Positions 1 through 8,962 of a DNA stretch of 64,000 bases are shown piece after piece. Under the pieces are notes generated by a model. The model saw nothing but the letters and a program-made list of their open reading frames with translations. It searched no databases and was not told the DNA's origin. Origin of the DNA: CAYPGJ01 sp964638515 (GTDB taxonomy: Bacteria > Planctomycetota > Phycisphaerae > Phycisphaerales > UBA1924); contig CAZWZL010000011.1 in the NCBI GenBank assembly GCA_964638515.1, positions 1 through 64,000 on the forward strand, read 5' to 3'. The number at the start of each line of letters is the position of its first letter. Position 1 is the first letter of the stretch. The position numbers were made by a program, and so were the translations under genes.

Positions 1-1967
1 ACGACTACTACCAGCCCGAGGCCTACATCCCCCAGCGCGACATCTACATCGAGAAAGACTCCTCCCGCAATGACGACCTCGACCGACTCCGGCTCGCCGC
101 CACCAGCAACCTCCTCTCACGCCCCGACTCCATCGTCGTCGCCTCCGTCTCCTGCATCTTCGGCCTCGGCTCCCCAGACCTCTACTCCGACAAGGTGCTC
201 GCCGTGCAGGTCGGCCAGACCATCGTCCGCCGGAGCTTCCTCCTCAGCCTCGCCGACATGCAGTACAAGCGCGACGAGATCGACTTCAAGCGAGGCACAT
301 ACCGCGTCAAGGGCGACGTCATCGAAGTCTTCCCCGCCTACGAGCAGTTCGCCGTGCGCTTCGAGATGTTCGGAGACGACATCGAGGCCATCGAGCTCAT
401 CAACCCACTCACCGGCGAGGTTCTCGCGCACGAGGAACGTTTCTTCCTCTTCCCGGCCGTGCACTACGTCACGCCCGAGGACACCATGGCCTCCGCCCTC
501 GCCGGCATCCGCGCCGAACTCGACGCCCGCGTCCTCCAACTCCGCTCCGATGGCAAACTCCTCGAAGCGCAGCGCCTCATCGCACGCACCAAGTACGACC
601 TCGAACTCCTTGCCGAGGTCGGCACGTGCCCCGGCGTCGAGAACTATTCCCGCTGGTTCGACGGCCGCCAACCCGGCGAAAAGCCCTTCACCCTGCTCGA
701 CTACTTCGAGCGCAACCCCGGCGCCAAGGCCCATCGTGAGGCCGCATCACGCAACGGAAACGGTGCGACGCAAAACGGCAGTGGCACGTCCGGGGGCGGA
801 GGCGGAGGCGGGGGGTGGCTGCTCATCATCGATGAGTCCCACGTCACCATCCCCCAGGTCCGCGCCATGTTCAACGGCGATCGGCACCGCAAGCAAACGC
901 TCGTCGAACACGGCTTCCGTCTGCCCTCAGCCCTCGACAACCGTCCGCTCCGCTTCGAGGAATTCGAGGCCGCCGTGCCGCAGGTCCTCTACGTCAGCGC
1001 CACGCCCGCCCCCTACGAGCTCGAGAAGACCCACGCCGAGGTCGTCGAGCAGATCATCCGCCCCACCGGGCTCGTCGACCCCGAGATCGTCATCCTGCCC
1101 GCCTCCGGCCAGGTGCCCGACCTTCTCGCAAAGTGCAAGGAGCGCGCGGCCAAGGGCGAGCGCGTCATCGTCACCGCCCTCACCAAACGACTCTGCGAAC
1201 AACTCGCCTCCTACCTCGACGACGCCGGCCTCCGCGTCCGCTATCTCCACTCCGACATCGAAACCCTCGACCGCGTCGTCATCCTGCGCGACCTCCGCCT
1301 CGGCGAATTCGACGTCCTCGTCGGCGTCAACCTCCTGCGCGAAGGCCTCGACCTCCCCGAGGTCTCCCTCGTCTGCATCCTCGACGCGGACAAGCAGGGC
1401 TTCCTCAGAAGCCCGACAAGCCTCGTGCAGCAGATCGGGCGCGCCGCGCGCCACCTCTCCGGCACGGCCGTGCTCTACGCCGACCAGATGACCCCCTCCA
1501 TGCAGACAGCCATCGACGAGACCGAACGCCGACGCGCCAAGCAACTCGCGTTCAACAAGGCCAACAACATCACCCCAACCCAGATCACCAAGGCCATCCG
1601 GCGCGGCATCGAGACCGAACTCCGCGCCCGAAAGACCGCGCGCGACGCCGTGCGCAAGTCCGAAGACGCCTACGAACGCGATGAGCTGCTCGCCGACCTG
1701 GAACAACAGATGTTCGAGGCCGCGGAGAACCTCGAGTTCGAGAAGGCCGCGCTCATGCGCGACAAGATCGCCGTCGTGAAGCAGCTCGCCCCCGAAGACC
1801 CCACCGGCGGCGCCGACCCCGACGCCGAGAACGGGCCGACGAAGATCAGGCTCTCCGACGTCGACCGCGAGATGTTCGGCGAAGAGGGCGCCAAGGCCGT
1901 GCCCGGCAAGCCGGGAACCAAGCCCAGAAAGCGCAAACGCAACCTCGGAAAGCCCCGAAACGGCTGA
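1..1967 (+). CDS. uvrB: UvrB, excinuclease ABC subunit B (5' end outside window)
   Basis: UvrB is the helicase-like, damage-verifying partner of UvrA and UvrC in nucleotide excision repair. The frame is open from base 3 and gives 654 residues. By comparison with E. coli UvrB, about the first 90 residues, including Walker A, lie upstream of the window. It opens in the Tyr-rich beta-hairpin (DYYQPEAYIP). Later motifs are clear: the DESH box (IIDESHVTIPQ), YVSATPAPYELE, motif VI (QIGRAARH) and a C-terminal UVR coil (EQQMFEAAENLEFEKAALM). An extra stretch of about 35 residues rich in Asn, Ser and Gly, ending in eight glycines (bases about 710-818), sits just before the DESH box. The C-terminus is Lys/Arg-rich. 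uvrA follows on the same strand after 135 bp. Confidence 0.97.
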   Translation, partial: DYYQPEAYIPQRDIYIEKDSSRNDDLDRLRLAATSNLLSRPDSIVVASVSCIFGLGSPDLYSDKVLAVQVGQTIVRRSFLLSLADMQYKRDEIDFKRGTYRVKGDVIEVFPAYEQFAVRFEMFGDDIEAIELINPLTGEVLAHEERFFLFPAVHYVTPEDTMASALAGIRAELDARVLQLRSDGKLLEAQRLIARTKYDLELLAEVGTCPGVENYSRWFDGRQPGEKPFTLLDYFERNPGAKAHREAASRNGNGATQNGSGTSGGGGGGGGWLLIIDESHVTIPQVRAMFNGDRHRKQTLVEHGFRLPSALDNRPLRFEEFEAAVPQVLYVSATPAPYELEKTHAEVVEQIIRPTGLVDPEIVILPASGQVPDLLAKCKERAAKGERVIVTALTKRLCEQLASYLDDAGLRVRYLHSDIETLDRVVILRDLRLGEFDVLVGVNLLREGLDLPEVSLVCILDADKQGFLRSPTSLVQQIGRAARHLSGTAVLYADQMTPSMQTAIDETERRRAKQLAFNKANNITPTQITKAIRRGIETELRARKTARDAVRKSEDAYERDELLADLEQQMFEAAENLEFEKAALMRDKIAVVKQLAPEDPTGGADPDAENGPTKIRLSDVDREMFGEEGAKAVPGKPGTKPRKRKRNLGKPRNG

Positions 1968-2102
1968 TGCTGGCTTCCTGCCGCCATCCAATCTTCAACC
2001 CGTCCAAACAGCGAACGCGCGGACCCCAGGCCCTATGATCGGCCCGTTGAGATCGCGCTTCCGCCATTCAGCACATCCACCGGGGGAACGAGAGACGTCC
2101 CC

Positions 2103-5100
2103 TTGTCGACAGACCCCACCACGGTGACCACCCCACTCCCCGAGCCCAAGGCCGCGTCGCGACGAAACCCCGACGCCACCAAGCGCCACATCCGCGTGCG
2201 GGGCGCCCGCGAGCACAATCTCCGCTCCATCGACGTCGACCTTCCGCGCGATCGCCTCATCGTCATCACCGGCCTCTCCGGCTCCGGCAAATCCAGCCTC
2301 GCCTTCGACACCATCTTTGCCGAGGGCCAGCGCAAGTACATGGAGTCCCTCTCCGCGTACGCGCGCCAGTTCCTCGACCGGATGCAGAAGCCCGACGTCG
2401 ATGACATCGAGGGCCTCCCCCCCACCATCGCCATCGAGCAACGCTCTTCCGGCCACAACCCGCGCTCCACCGTCGCCACGTCCACCGAGATCTACGACTA
2501 CCTCCGCCTCCTCTTCGCCCGTGCCGGACACCCGCGCTGCTGGGCGCCCACGAAAACAAAGAAGGACGGCACGGTCATCGAACGCTGCGGCCTGCCCATC
2601 TCCAGCACCTCCCCCTCCCAGATCGTCGACAGTCTCTTCGCTCCAACATCGCCCATCTCCGAAGGCTCGCGCCTCATGGTGCTCGCCGCCGTCGTTCGAG
2701 CCAGGAAGGGCTTTCACCGCGAAGTGCTCGAAGACCTGCAGCGCCAGGGCTTCGCCCGCGCGCGCGTCAACGGCCGCGTCATCGACCTGCGCGAAACCCT
2801 CCAGAAGGAGGGCGAAAACCCGCTCGATCTCGGCCGGTACGAGAAGCACACCATCGAAGCCGTGGTCGACCGCATCGTCCTCAAGCCCGACGCGCGCCAA
2901 CGGCTCGCCGAGAGCATCGAGACCGCGCTCAAGGCCGGAGAGGGCGTGGTCATCCTCTCCGTCGAGCGAAGCGGCGCTGCGCCAACCGACGCCGATGCGT
3001 GGCAGGACCACGTCTTCTCGGAGAAGCACTCCTGCTCGCAGCACCCCGAATGCGCGCTCGAGGAACTTGAGCCCCGCCTCTTCTCCTTCAACTCCCCCTT
3101 CGGCGCCTGCCCGGACTGCGGCGGCATCGGCACCCGCATGGAGTTCGACGAATCGCTCTGCGTGCCCGACCTGAGCCTCTCGCTGAGCGAAGGCGCCGTG
3201 GCCGCGTGGTGGAAAGCCGGTCCCATGCGCCCCTGGTTCTCGCGCAAGCTCAAACGATTCTGCCAGGACTTCGGGGTCTCCTTCTCCAAGCCGCTCAAGG
3301 ACTGGAGCAAGGACGACGTCGCACTCCTGCTCCATGGACCCGCAAAGTCCGGCGGCAAGGCGCCCACGCGCGCCCGCAAGAAGCCGTGGAAGGGCGTCCT
3401 TCCCTCCCTGCAGGAATGGTGGGGCAAGACCGAGAGCGAGTACGTCAAGGAATGGCTCGCCCAGTTCATGACCGATGCGCCCTGCCTCGCCTGCCGAGGC
3501 GATCGCCTTCGAATCGAAGCCCTCTCCGTGTACCTCCGAACCAGGAAAACCAAGGACGCTTCCCTGCCCGCCGAGCTCGTCTCCCATCGCGCCACGCACG
3601 CCCTCTCGGCCGATCCCCACGACCTCACGATCGCCGACCTCACCCGCCTCACCATCCGCGACGCCCTCCGCATCGCCGACGCGCTCGAACTCTCCGAAGA
3701 AGCCCAGGCCATCGCGGCCCCCATCTTCCGCGAGATCCGCAACCGGCTCGGCTTCATGGGCTCCGTCGGGCTCGACTATCTCTCACTCGACCGCAAGACC
3801 GCCACGCTCTCCGGCGGTGAAGCCCAGCGCATCCGCCTCGCCACGCAGGTCGGCTCCGGCCTCGTCGGCGCCTGCTACGTCCTCGACGAGCCCACCATCG
3901 GCCTCCACCAGCGCGACAACGACCGTCTCATCCGCACCCTCCGCCACCTCACCGACATCGGCAACACCGTCATCGTCGTCGAGCACGACGAGGACATGAT
4001 CCGCTCCGCCGATCACATCCTCGACATCGGCCCCGGCCCCGGCGTCCACGGCGGGCGCGTCTGCGCCGAAGGCGCTCTCACCGACATCTGCGCCTCGCCC
4101 GATTCCCTCACCGGGCAATACCTCTCCGGAACACGATCCATCGAGATCCCCGACAAACGCCGCGATCTCTCCGAAAAGAACGCCATCACCATCAAGGGCG
4201 CGAAGCACAACAACCTCCAGTCCATTGATGTCGCGTTCCCCCTGGGCGGAGTCGTCTGCGTCACCGGCGTCTCCGGCTCAGGCAAGTCCACCCTCGTCAA
4301 CGACATCCTCCTCGCGGCCGTCCGCCAGAAAGTGACCGGCGCGCGCGTCAAGCCCGGCGCCCACGATCGCCTCAATGGCGCCCACCGCGTCGATCGCATC
4401 GTCGAGGTCGACCAGACCCCCATCGGCCGCACCCCACGCTCCAACCCCGCCACCTACACCGGAATCTTCGACGACATCCGCAACGTCTTCGCCCAAACCA
4501 AGGAAGCACGCATCCGCGCCTACAAGCCCGGCCGCTTCTCCTTCAACGTCAAGGGCGGACGATGCGAGGCCTGCCAGGGTCACGGCCTGAAAAAGATCGA
4601 GATGCACTTCCTCCCCGACGTCTTCGTCCCCTGTGAAGTCTGCAAAGGCGCGCGCTACAACCGCGAAACCCTCGAAGTCCGCTACCGCGCCCGCTCCATC
4701 GCCGACGTCCTCAACCTCACCGTCGAGGACGCGCTCGAGTTCTTCGAAAACCACCCGAAGATCGTCCGCTACCTCCAATGCCTCACCGACGTCGGCCTGG
4801 GCTACATCCGCCTCGGCCAGCCCTCCACGACGCTCTCCGGAGGCGAAGCACAACGCATCAAGCTCGCCTCCGAACTCGGCGCCGGCGCCACCGAACGCGC
4901 CCTCTACGTCCTCGACGAGCCCACCACCGGCCTCCACTTCGAGGACGTCCGACGGCTCTGCTCCGTCTTCGATCGCCTCGCCGACGCCGGCGCCTCCCTC
5001 GTCGTCATCGAGCACAACCTCGACGTCATCAAACGCGCCGACTGGATCATCGATCTCGGCCCCGAGGGCGGCGATCGTGGTGGGCGGCTGATCGCGTCGG

Positions 5101-5186
5101 GAACCCCCGAATCCGTCGCAGGGTCCAAAGGCTCCTTCACCGGCGAATACCTCGCCCCCATCCTCGCCGCATCCAGCGGGCGATAG
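2103..5186 (+). CDS. uvrA: UvrA, excinuclease ABC subunit A
   Basis: UvrA is the damage-sensing ATPase of nucleotide excision repair and forms a dimer that loads UvrB. It has 1027 residues against about 940 in E. coli. The first Walker A is at residues 57-64 (GLSGSGKS) and the second in the C-terminal half (GVSGSGKST). Both ABC signatures (TLSGGEAQRI) and Walker B boxes (VLDEPTIGLHQRD, VLDEPTTGLHFED) are present. Zinc-module cysteines are visible as CPDCGGIG and as CEACQGHG...CEVCKGARY. The extra length is a Pro/Arg-rich N-terminus of about 27 residues and a basic loop near residue 410. The start is TTG at 2103, preceded by a purine-rich GGGGGAACGAGAG; a TATGAT box at 2034-2039 could be the -10 of its own promoter. 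Confidence 0.97.
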   Translation: MSTDPTTVTTPLPEPKAASRRNPDATKRHIRVRGAREHNLRSIDVDLPRDRLIVITGLSGSGKSSLAFDTIFAEGQRKYMESLSAYARQFLDRMQKPDVDDIEGLPPTIAIEQRSSGHNPRSTVATSTEIYDYLRLLFARAGHPRCWAPTKTKKDGTVIERCGLPISSTSPSQIVDSLFAPTSPISEGSRLMVLAAVVRARKGFHREVLEDLQRQGFARARVNGRVIDLRETLQKEGENPLDLGRYEKHTIEAVVDRIVLKPDARQRLAESIETALKAGEGVVILSVERSGAAPTDADAWQDHVFSEKHSCSQHPECALEELEPRLFSFNSPFGACPDCGGIGTRMEFDESLCVPDLSLSLSEGAVAAWWKAGPMRPWFSRKLKRFCQDFGVSFSKPLKDWSKDDVALLLHGPAKSGGKAPTRARKKPWKGVLPSLQEWWGKTESEYVKEWLAQFMTDAPCLACRGDRLRIEALSVYLRTRKTKDASLPAELVSHRATHALSADPHDLTIADLTRLTIRDALRIADALELSEEAQAIAAPIFREIRNRLGFMGSVGLDYLSLDRKTATLSGGEAQRIRLATQVGSGLVGACYVLDEPTIGLHQRDNDRLIRTLRHLTDIGNTVIVVEHDEDMIRSADHILDIGPGPGVHGGRVCAEGALTDICASPDSLTGQYLSGTRSIEIPDKRRDLSEKNAITIKGAKHNNLQSIDVAFPLGGVVCVTGVSGSGKSTLVNDILLAAVRQKVTGARVKPGAHDRLNGAHRVDRIVEVDQTPIGRTPRSNPATYTGIFDDIRNVFAQTKEARIRAYKPGRFSFNVKGGRCEACQGHGLKKIEMHFLPDVFVPCEVCKGARYNRETLEVRYRARSIADVLNLTVEDALEFFENHPKIVRYLQCLTDVGLGYIRLGQPSTTLSGGEAQRIKLASELGAGATERALYVLDEPTTGLHFEDVRRLCSVFDRLADAGASLVVIEHNLDVIKRADWIIDLGPEGGDRGGRLIASGTPESVAGSKGSFTGEYLAPILAASSGR

Positions 5187-5201
5187 CCCCGCCAGCGTCG
5201 C

Positions 5202-5207
5202 TACGCT
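5202..5207 (+). promoter_or_regulatory. -10-like box of a putative leaderless promoter
   Basis: TACGCT lies 8 bp before the ATG at 5216, and no Shine-Dalgarno sequence lies between. The spacing fits transcription starting at or next to the start codon. No clear -35 is seen. Confidence 0.4.
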
Positions 5208-5215
5208 CCGCACCA

Positions 5216-5803
5216 ATGTTCGAGCCTCCAAACGCTCCCGAACGCGCGCCGTCAGGCGCCCACCCTTCCGAAAGCGTCACCGCCGTCCGCGATCGCCTCG
5301 CAGGCGCCCCGAAGGGCCTCACCATGATGCACGGCCTCGCCGTGTTCATCGTGATGGACCTCGTCATCGTGCTCGCCATCGTCGGCGCCACGTCCCCCGC
5401 CGCGCTTCCACTCCTGCTGCCCCTGATCCTGCTGGCCCCCATCGCGATCTTCGCCCCGCTCAACCTTCTGATCTGGTGGCCCATCGCGCGCCGGTTTCCG
5501 CCCCAGCCCCAGCGCCCGGACGCCGTCGTCAAGCTCTGCCAGTCCTTCGCGCTCTCCACACTCCGCCGCATGAACAACTGCGTCCACATCGCCGCCGACG
5601 ACGCACACCTTCACCTCATCCCCTTCGCCCCCATGCGTTGGACCGGCGCGCGCGTCATCAGCATCCCTTGGTCCGCCATGAGCCTCAGCCGAACCAAACC
5701 CCGCTTCGGCACACTCACCGCCAATGTCGGCCGACTCCGCATGACCGGCCCCGAATGGTGCATGCGCCTCGCCCCAGCCCCGCCTCCAGCCGACGCTTCC
5801 TGA
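5216..5803 (+). CDS. Small membrane protein, possible bacterial PH-like domain
   Basis: A 195-residue protein of unknown function. After a polar N-terminus of about 40 residues come two adjacent hydrophobic segments (about residues 43-62 and 66-92), a membrane hairpin. The soluble C-terminal half has alternating short strands (for example HLHLIPFAPMRWTGARVISI and GRLRMTGPEW) that resemble bacterial PH-like domains; this is a pattern impression only. It begins 29 bp after uvrA, but the TACGCT box just upstream suggests its own transcript. It ends 14 bp from the convergent csaA-like gene. The codon bias matches its neighbours, so it is probably a real gene. Confidence 0.75.
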   Translation: MFEPPNAPERAPSGAHPSESVTAVRDRLAGAPKGLTMMHGLAVFIVMDLVIVLAIVGATSPAALPLLLPLILLAPIAIFAPLNLLIWWPIARRFPPQPQRPDAVVKLCQSFALSTLRRMNNCVHIAADDAHLHLIPFAPMRWTGARVISIPWSAMSLSRTKPRFGTLTANVGRLRMTGPEWCMRLAPAPPPADAS

Positions 5804-5817
5804 ACCGCGACCGACTC

Positions 5818-6264
5818 TCAGCTCACAATCGCACCCGGGGCGATGTCCGTGTCAGGCCTCAGCAGAATCACGTTCCGCTGCGCGCCCGGATCGTTCGTCC
5901 TCGGCGCATCGCTCGCCGCCAGCAGCATCCCCCTCGATTCCTCCCCCCGAATCACCCTCGGCGCCAGATTCGCCACCACCACGATCAGCCGCCCCACCAG
6001 CTCCTCCGGCTGATAGTGCCCCTTGATCCCCGCGCAGATCTGCCTCGGAACGCCCGACCCGTCGTCCAACTGCAACTTGAGCAACTTGTCCGCATTCGGG
6101 TGCGCTTCCGCCTGCACCACCCGCGCCACCCGCAAGTCAACCCGGGCGAACTCCTCGAACGTAATCGTGGGCTTGGCCTCCGGCTTGGCCGCCGGCGCCG
6201 GAGCAGTGGCCCCAGAACCAGCGCCCACACTCCCCGCCGCCTCACTCTTGGTCGATTCCGCCAT
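5818..6264 (-). CDS. CsaA / MetG C-terminal type tRNA-binding protein
   Basis: A stand-alone tRNA-binding OB-fold protein of 148 residues, like CsaA, Trbp111 or the C-terminal appendix of methionyl-tRNA synthetase. The first 32 residues are Ala/Pro/Gly-rich and low complexity. The domain then runs from ITFEEFARVDLRVARVV through HPNADKLLKLQLDDG, ICAGIKGHYQPEELVG and VVVANLAPRVIRGEESRGM, the diagnostic blocks of the family. The catalytic part of MetG is absent, so it acts in trans as a tRNA binder or chaperone, by analogy. The start at 6264 was chosen over an upstream in-frame ATG at 6453 because the domain begins close behind it and the upstream residues resemble nothing. Confidence 0.9.
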   Translation of the reverse strand: MAESTKSEAAGSVGAGSGATAPAPAAKPEAKPTITFEEFARVDLRVARVVQAEAHPNADKLLKLQLDDGSGVPRQICAGIKGHYQPEELVGRLIVVVANLAPRVIRGEESRGMLLAASDAPRTNDPGAQRNVILLRPDTDIAPGAIVS

Positions 6265-6440
6265 CGAATTCCCTCGACTTCTTGCCCCTACAAACCACGC
6301 GCGCGACCTACCCCGGCCACACGCGCATCCGAGTGTACCCAGCCCGTCCCGACGCTGGAGATCACGCCTCGGGAACGCCGATGTTCTGTGCTCCGAACGA
6401 CCCGACATCAGGCGACGTATTCCATGAAGATGAACGCCCC

Positions 6441-7937
6441 ATGAAACGACCAAGCCTCACCTCCACCGTCGCCATCCTCACCACGCTCGCCCTCTCCCCC
6501 AACGCGATCGCGCAATCGCTCAATCAGGGCGTGCGAGCCCTCATGGCCCGCAACAAGGTCTCCGAGGCCAGGATCGCCGTCGCCATCCTCGACGCCGAAA
6601 CCGGACGCCCCCTGGCGTCCATTAGCGCCGATCAGCCCATGATCCCGGCCTCCAACATGAAGGTCTTTTCGTCAGCCGCCGCGCTTGCCGTCCTCGGCCC
6701 CGACTTCGTCTTCTCCACCGAACTCTCCCTCGACGGACCCCGAATCGTCATCCGCGGCTCAGGCGACCCCGCGCTCGCCGACCCCGTCCTCCTCAAGGAA
6801 ATGAAGACCACCGTCGAAGACGTCCTCGCCTCCTGGGTCGAAGCGATCAAGGCCGCCAAGCCCGGTGACCTCACCGAGATCGTCGTCGACGATCGCATCT
6901 TCGACCGCCAATACGTCCATCCGTCCTGGCCCCGCGAACAGCTCAACCGCTGGTACTGCGCCGAGGTCTCCGGCCTGAACTTCCACACCAACACCGTCGC
7001 GCTGTTCCCCCGCCCGACCGCGCCCGAATCCGCTCCTTCGCTCTCCATTGAACCTCGCGCCGATTGGCTCAACATCCAGAACCGCGCCGTCACCAAGGCA
7101 GCCGGCGAAAACACGACATGGGCCGCACGCCCTGACGATTCCAACCGTATCACCGTCTACGGCAACGTCCGCTGGGCCCCCGAGGAGCCCGTCGAGGTCA
7201 CTGTTCACGAACCACAACTCTTCCTGGGGAAGCTCCTGGCCGATCGGCTCGCCAAGTCCGGCATCCCCGCGCTCACCGTGCGCTTGGCCGACGATCGAGA
7301 CGCCCCCGCCGCCGGGCAAGTCGTCGCCGTGGTCCGCACGCCTCTCGATGTCGTGCTCCGACGCTGCAACGTCAACTCGCACAACCTCTACGCCGAGGCC
7401 CTCATCAAGCGCGTCGGCAGGCAGGTCACCGGCCAACCCGGTTCCTGGCAGAACGGCGCCGCGGTGCTTCGGATGCTCGTAAAGGACCGGCTGGGCCCGA
7501 CCGACGCCACGGCCATCGCCGCCGCCGACGGCTCCGGGATGTCCCGAGACAACCGCGTCACCGCAAATCTCACAACCCGCTGGCTCGCCTCCATCGCCGC
7601 CGACGAACGAATCGGCCCCGCGTTCCTCGATTCGCTCCCCGTCGCCGCCAAGGACGGCTCGCTCAAGCGCCGATTCGACAGCAAGCCGTTCACCCTCGAC
7701 GTTCGCGCCAAAACCGGATACATCCGATCCGTCTCGTCCCTCTCCGGCTTCGTCTCCGAAACGAAGGACCAGCTCGGCGCCTCGACCCAGCCCCGCCGCG
7801 TCGTCTTCTCGATCATCGTCAACGAGTTCGGCAAAGTCCCCCTCGCGAGCATCCGCAAGTTCCAGGACGACGTGGTTCGCCTCGCCCACGACCACCTCGA
7901 AGGCGAGATCCAGGCCGGCCCCGCGCACGGCGGCTGA
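6441..7937 (+). CDS. dacB: D-alanyl-D-alanine carboxypeptidase/endopeptidase (PBP4 family)
   Basis: A periplasmic low-molecular-weight penicillin-binding protein of the S13 family, which trims or cleaves D-Ala-containing peptide cross-links in peptidoglycan. It has 498 residues against 477 in E. coli DacB. A signal peptide covers about residues 1-25 (cleavage near AIA-QS). The active-site triad motifs are SNMK (Ser71, Lys74), SHN (in VNSHNLYAEAL) and KTG (in RAKTGYIRS). The ATG at 6441 was chosen because it opens directly into the signal peptide; an upstream in-frame ATG at 6381 would bury it. Peptidoglycan modification is notable given the old view that planctomycetes lack a wall. Confidence 0.95.
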   Translation: MKRPSLTSTVAILTTLALSPNAIAQSLNQGVRALMARNKVSEARIAVAILDAETGRPLASISADQPMIPASNMKVFSSAAALAVLGPDFVFSTELSLDGPRIVIRGSGDPALADPVLLKEMKTTVEDVLASWVEAIKAAKPGDLTEIVVDDRIFDRQYVHPSWPREQLNRWYCAEVSGLNFHTNTVALFPRPTAPESAPSLSIEPRADWLNIQNRAVTKAAGENTTWAARPDDSNRITVYGNVRWAPEEPVEVTVHEPQLFLGKLLADRLAKSGIPALTVRLADDRDAPAAGQVVAVVRTPLDVVLRRCNVNSHNLYAEALIKRVGRQVTGQPGSWQNGAAVLRMLVKDRLGPTDATAIAAADGSGMSRDNRVTANLTTRWLASIAADERIGPAFLDSLPVAAKDGSLKRRFDSKPFTLDVRAKTGYIRSVSSLSGFVSETKDQLGASTQPRRVVFSIIVNEFGKVPLASIRKFQDDVVRLAHDHLEGEIQAGPAHGG

Positions 7938-7969
7938 CACGCAAACTCGCTTCCCACCCAAAAAAAGAA

Positions 7970-7996
7970 CCGCCCCGCGAAGCACTCGCGGGGCGG
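7970..7996 (-). terminator. Rho-independent terminator of the surface-protein gene
   Basis: A perfect 11-bp stem (7970-7980 with 7986-7996) with a 5-nt loop. Read on the minus strand it is followed by a run of Ts (the A-run just before 7970 on plus), a classic terminator for the gene ending at 8024. It also lies 32 bp beyond dacB and may help end that transcript. Confidence 0.85.
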
Positions 7997-8023
7997 CGTA
8001 GTCAACTCGTGAATGTGCCTCGA

Positions 8024-8701
8024 TCAGGCCCGACGACGACGAGGAATCAGAAACGCGGCCGCGGCCCCGGCGAGCGCCGCAGATCCCGGCGTCGGAACCT
8101 CGGCATTGCCGACGAACGCCGCGTTCGCCTGGAAGCTCGGGATGTAGCCATCCGGCGTCAAGGCGATCGGCAGCGGAGCCAGGCTCGACAGCGAGAACGC
8201 CGCGTCAAACTGCGCCACGATCGACGTGAAACCGTTGATCCCCAGCTGGGGAAGCAGCGCCGCCCCGGCGGCCATCACCAGCGAGGCGTTGCTGCTCGTG
8301 GCAACGATCGATCCGGTGGAGAGAAACGTCAGCACCGCGCCGGTCGAGATCGTGCCGGTGAGCAGCGTGTTGCCGCTGCCGTTATCCGTGAACACGAATG
8401 TGCCGGAGACCGGGGCCTGGAAGAACACACCCGCGGCCGCGGCCGTGCCAACCGTCAGGTTCATCGCGAGCGTCGTCGCGTACGTCTGCACACCGATGCC
8501 CTCTTCGGTCCCATCGACCTCAAGGAACACCGCGTTGCCGCTGGTGTACGTAATCGTCCCGGGATTCGCTCCCGCGCCCTGGGTGTAGGTCACTTCCCGG
8601 GGAGTGCCCGGGTCCTGAAACGTGAAGTAGACCGAGGCATTCGACGCTCCACCCGCCAAAAACCCGGCGGACGCAGCCAGCGCAGCGCAATAACTTCTCA
8701 T
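8024..8701 (-). CDS. Secreted surface protein with PEP-CTERM-like sorting tail
   Basis: A 225-residue exported protein of unknown function. It has an N-terminal signal peptide (MRSYCAALAASAGFLAGGASNAS) and a body rich in Thr, Ser, Gly and beta-type sequence. The C-terminus has the three-part sorting layout: a short VPTPG motif, a hydrophobic Ala-rich helix and a terminal IPRRRRA. This resembles PEP-CTERM signals processed by exosortases; no exosortase gene is in the window. The start at 8701 has a strong GGAGGAG Shine-Dalgarno sequence 8 bp upstream. A promoter at 8840-8867 and a terminator at 7970-7996 make it a single-gene unit. Confidence 0.85.
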   Translation of the reverse strand: MRSYCAALAASAGFLAGGASNASVYFTFQDPGTPREVTYTQGAGANPGTITYTSGNAVFLEVDGTEEGIGVQTYATTLAMNLTVGTAAAAGVFFQAPVSGTFVFTDNGSGNTLLTGTISTGAVLTFLSTGSIVATSSNASLVMAAGAALLPQLGINGFTSIVAQFDAAFSLSSLAPLPIALTPDGYIPSFQANAAFVGNAEVPTPGSAALAGAAAAFLIPRRRRA

Positions 8702-8839
8702 CGTCTCGACTCCTCCGCGCTCCGGCGTGTGCAGCGCCGACAACGCGATCTCACGGGGCACGCCCAACGGACAACCGCCGCAGGGCGTCTCACTCTCTGT
8801 TATTTAGAACACTCCAGCCCTGTGCAGGGGCTTGGCGGA

Positions 8840-8867
8840 ATCCTACCACATAAACTCGGTGGTGCAA
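8840..8867 (-). promoter_or_regulatory. Putative promoter of the surface-protein gene
   Basis: On the minus strand TTGCAC (8862-8867) and TAGGAT (8840-8845) are separated by 16 bp. It would give a leader of about 130 nt before the start at 8701, containing a weak hairpin near 8815-8838. Confidence 0.5.
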
Positions 8868-8962
8868 TAGCCTTGATCGACTTCCTCGACCTCTTTCTTT
8901 CCCTCACCCACCTGACACATTCCGAATAGCCCCGCGCGTGGCCCGGGTCAGGCCGCATTGGG

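Noticed and set aside
927..1991. Long open frame antisense to uvrB (354 codons)
   Set aside because: It is the mirror of a GC-rich gene; the uvrB motifs on plus are unambiguous, and the antisense product is low-complexity Asp/Glu/Gly/Val.
4278..5231. Open frame antisense to uvrA (317 codons)
   Set aside because: Same composition artefact; repetitive acidic Gly/Val/Asp sequence, no ribosome-binding site.
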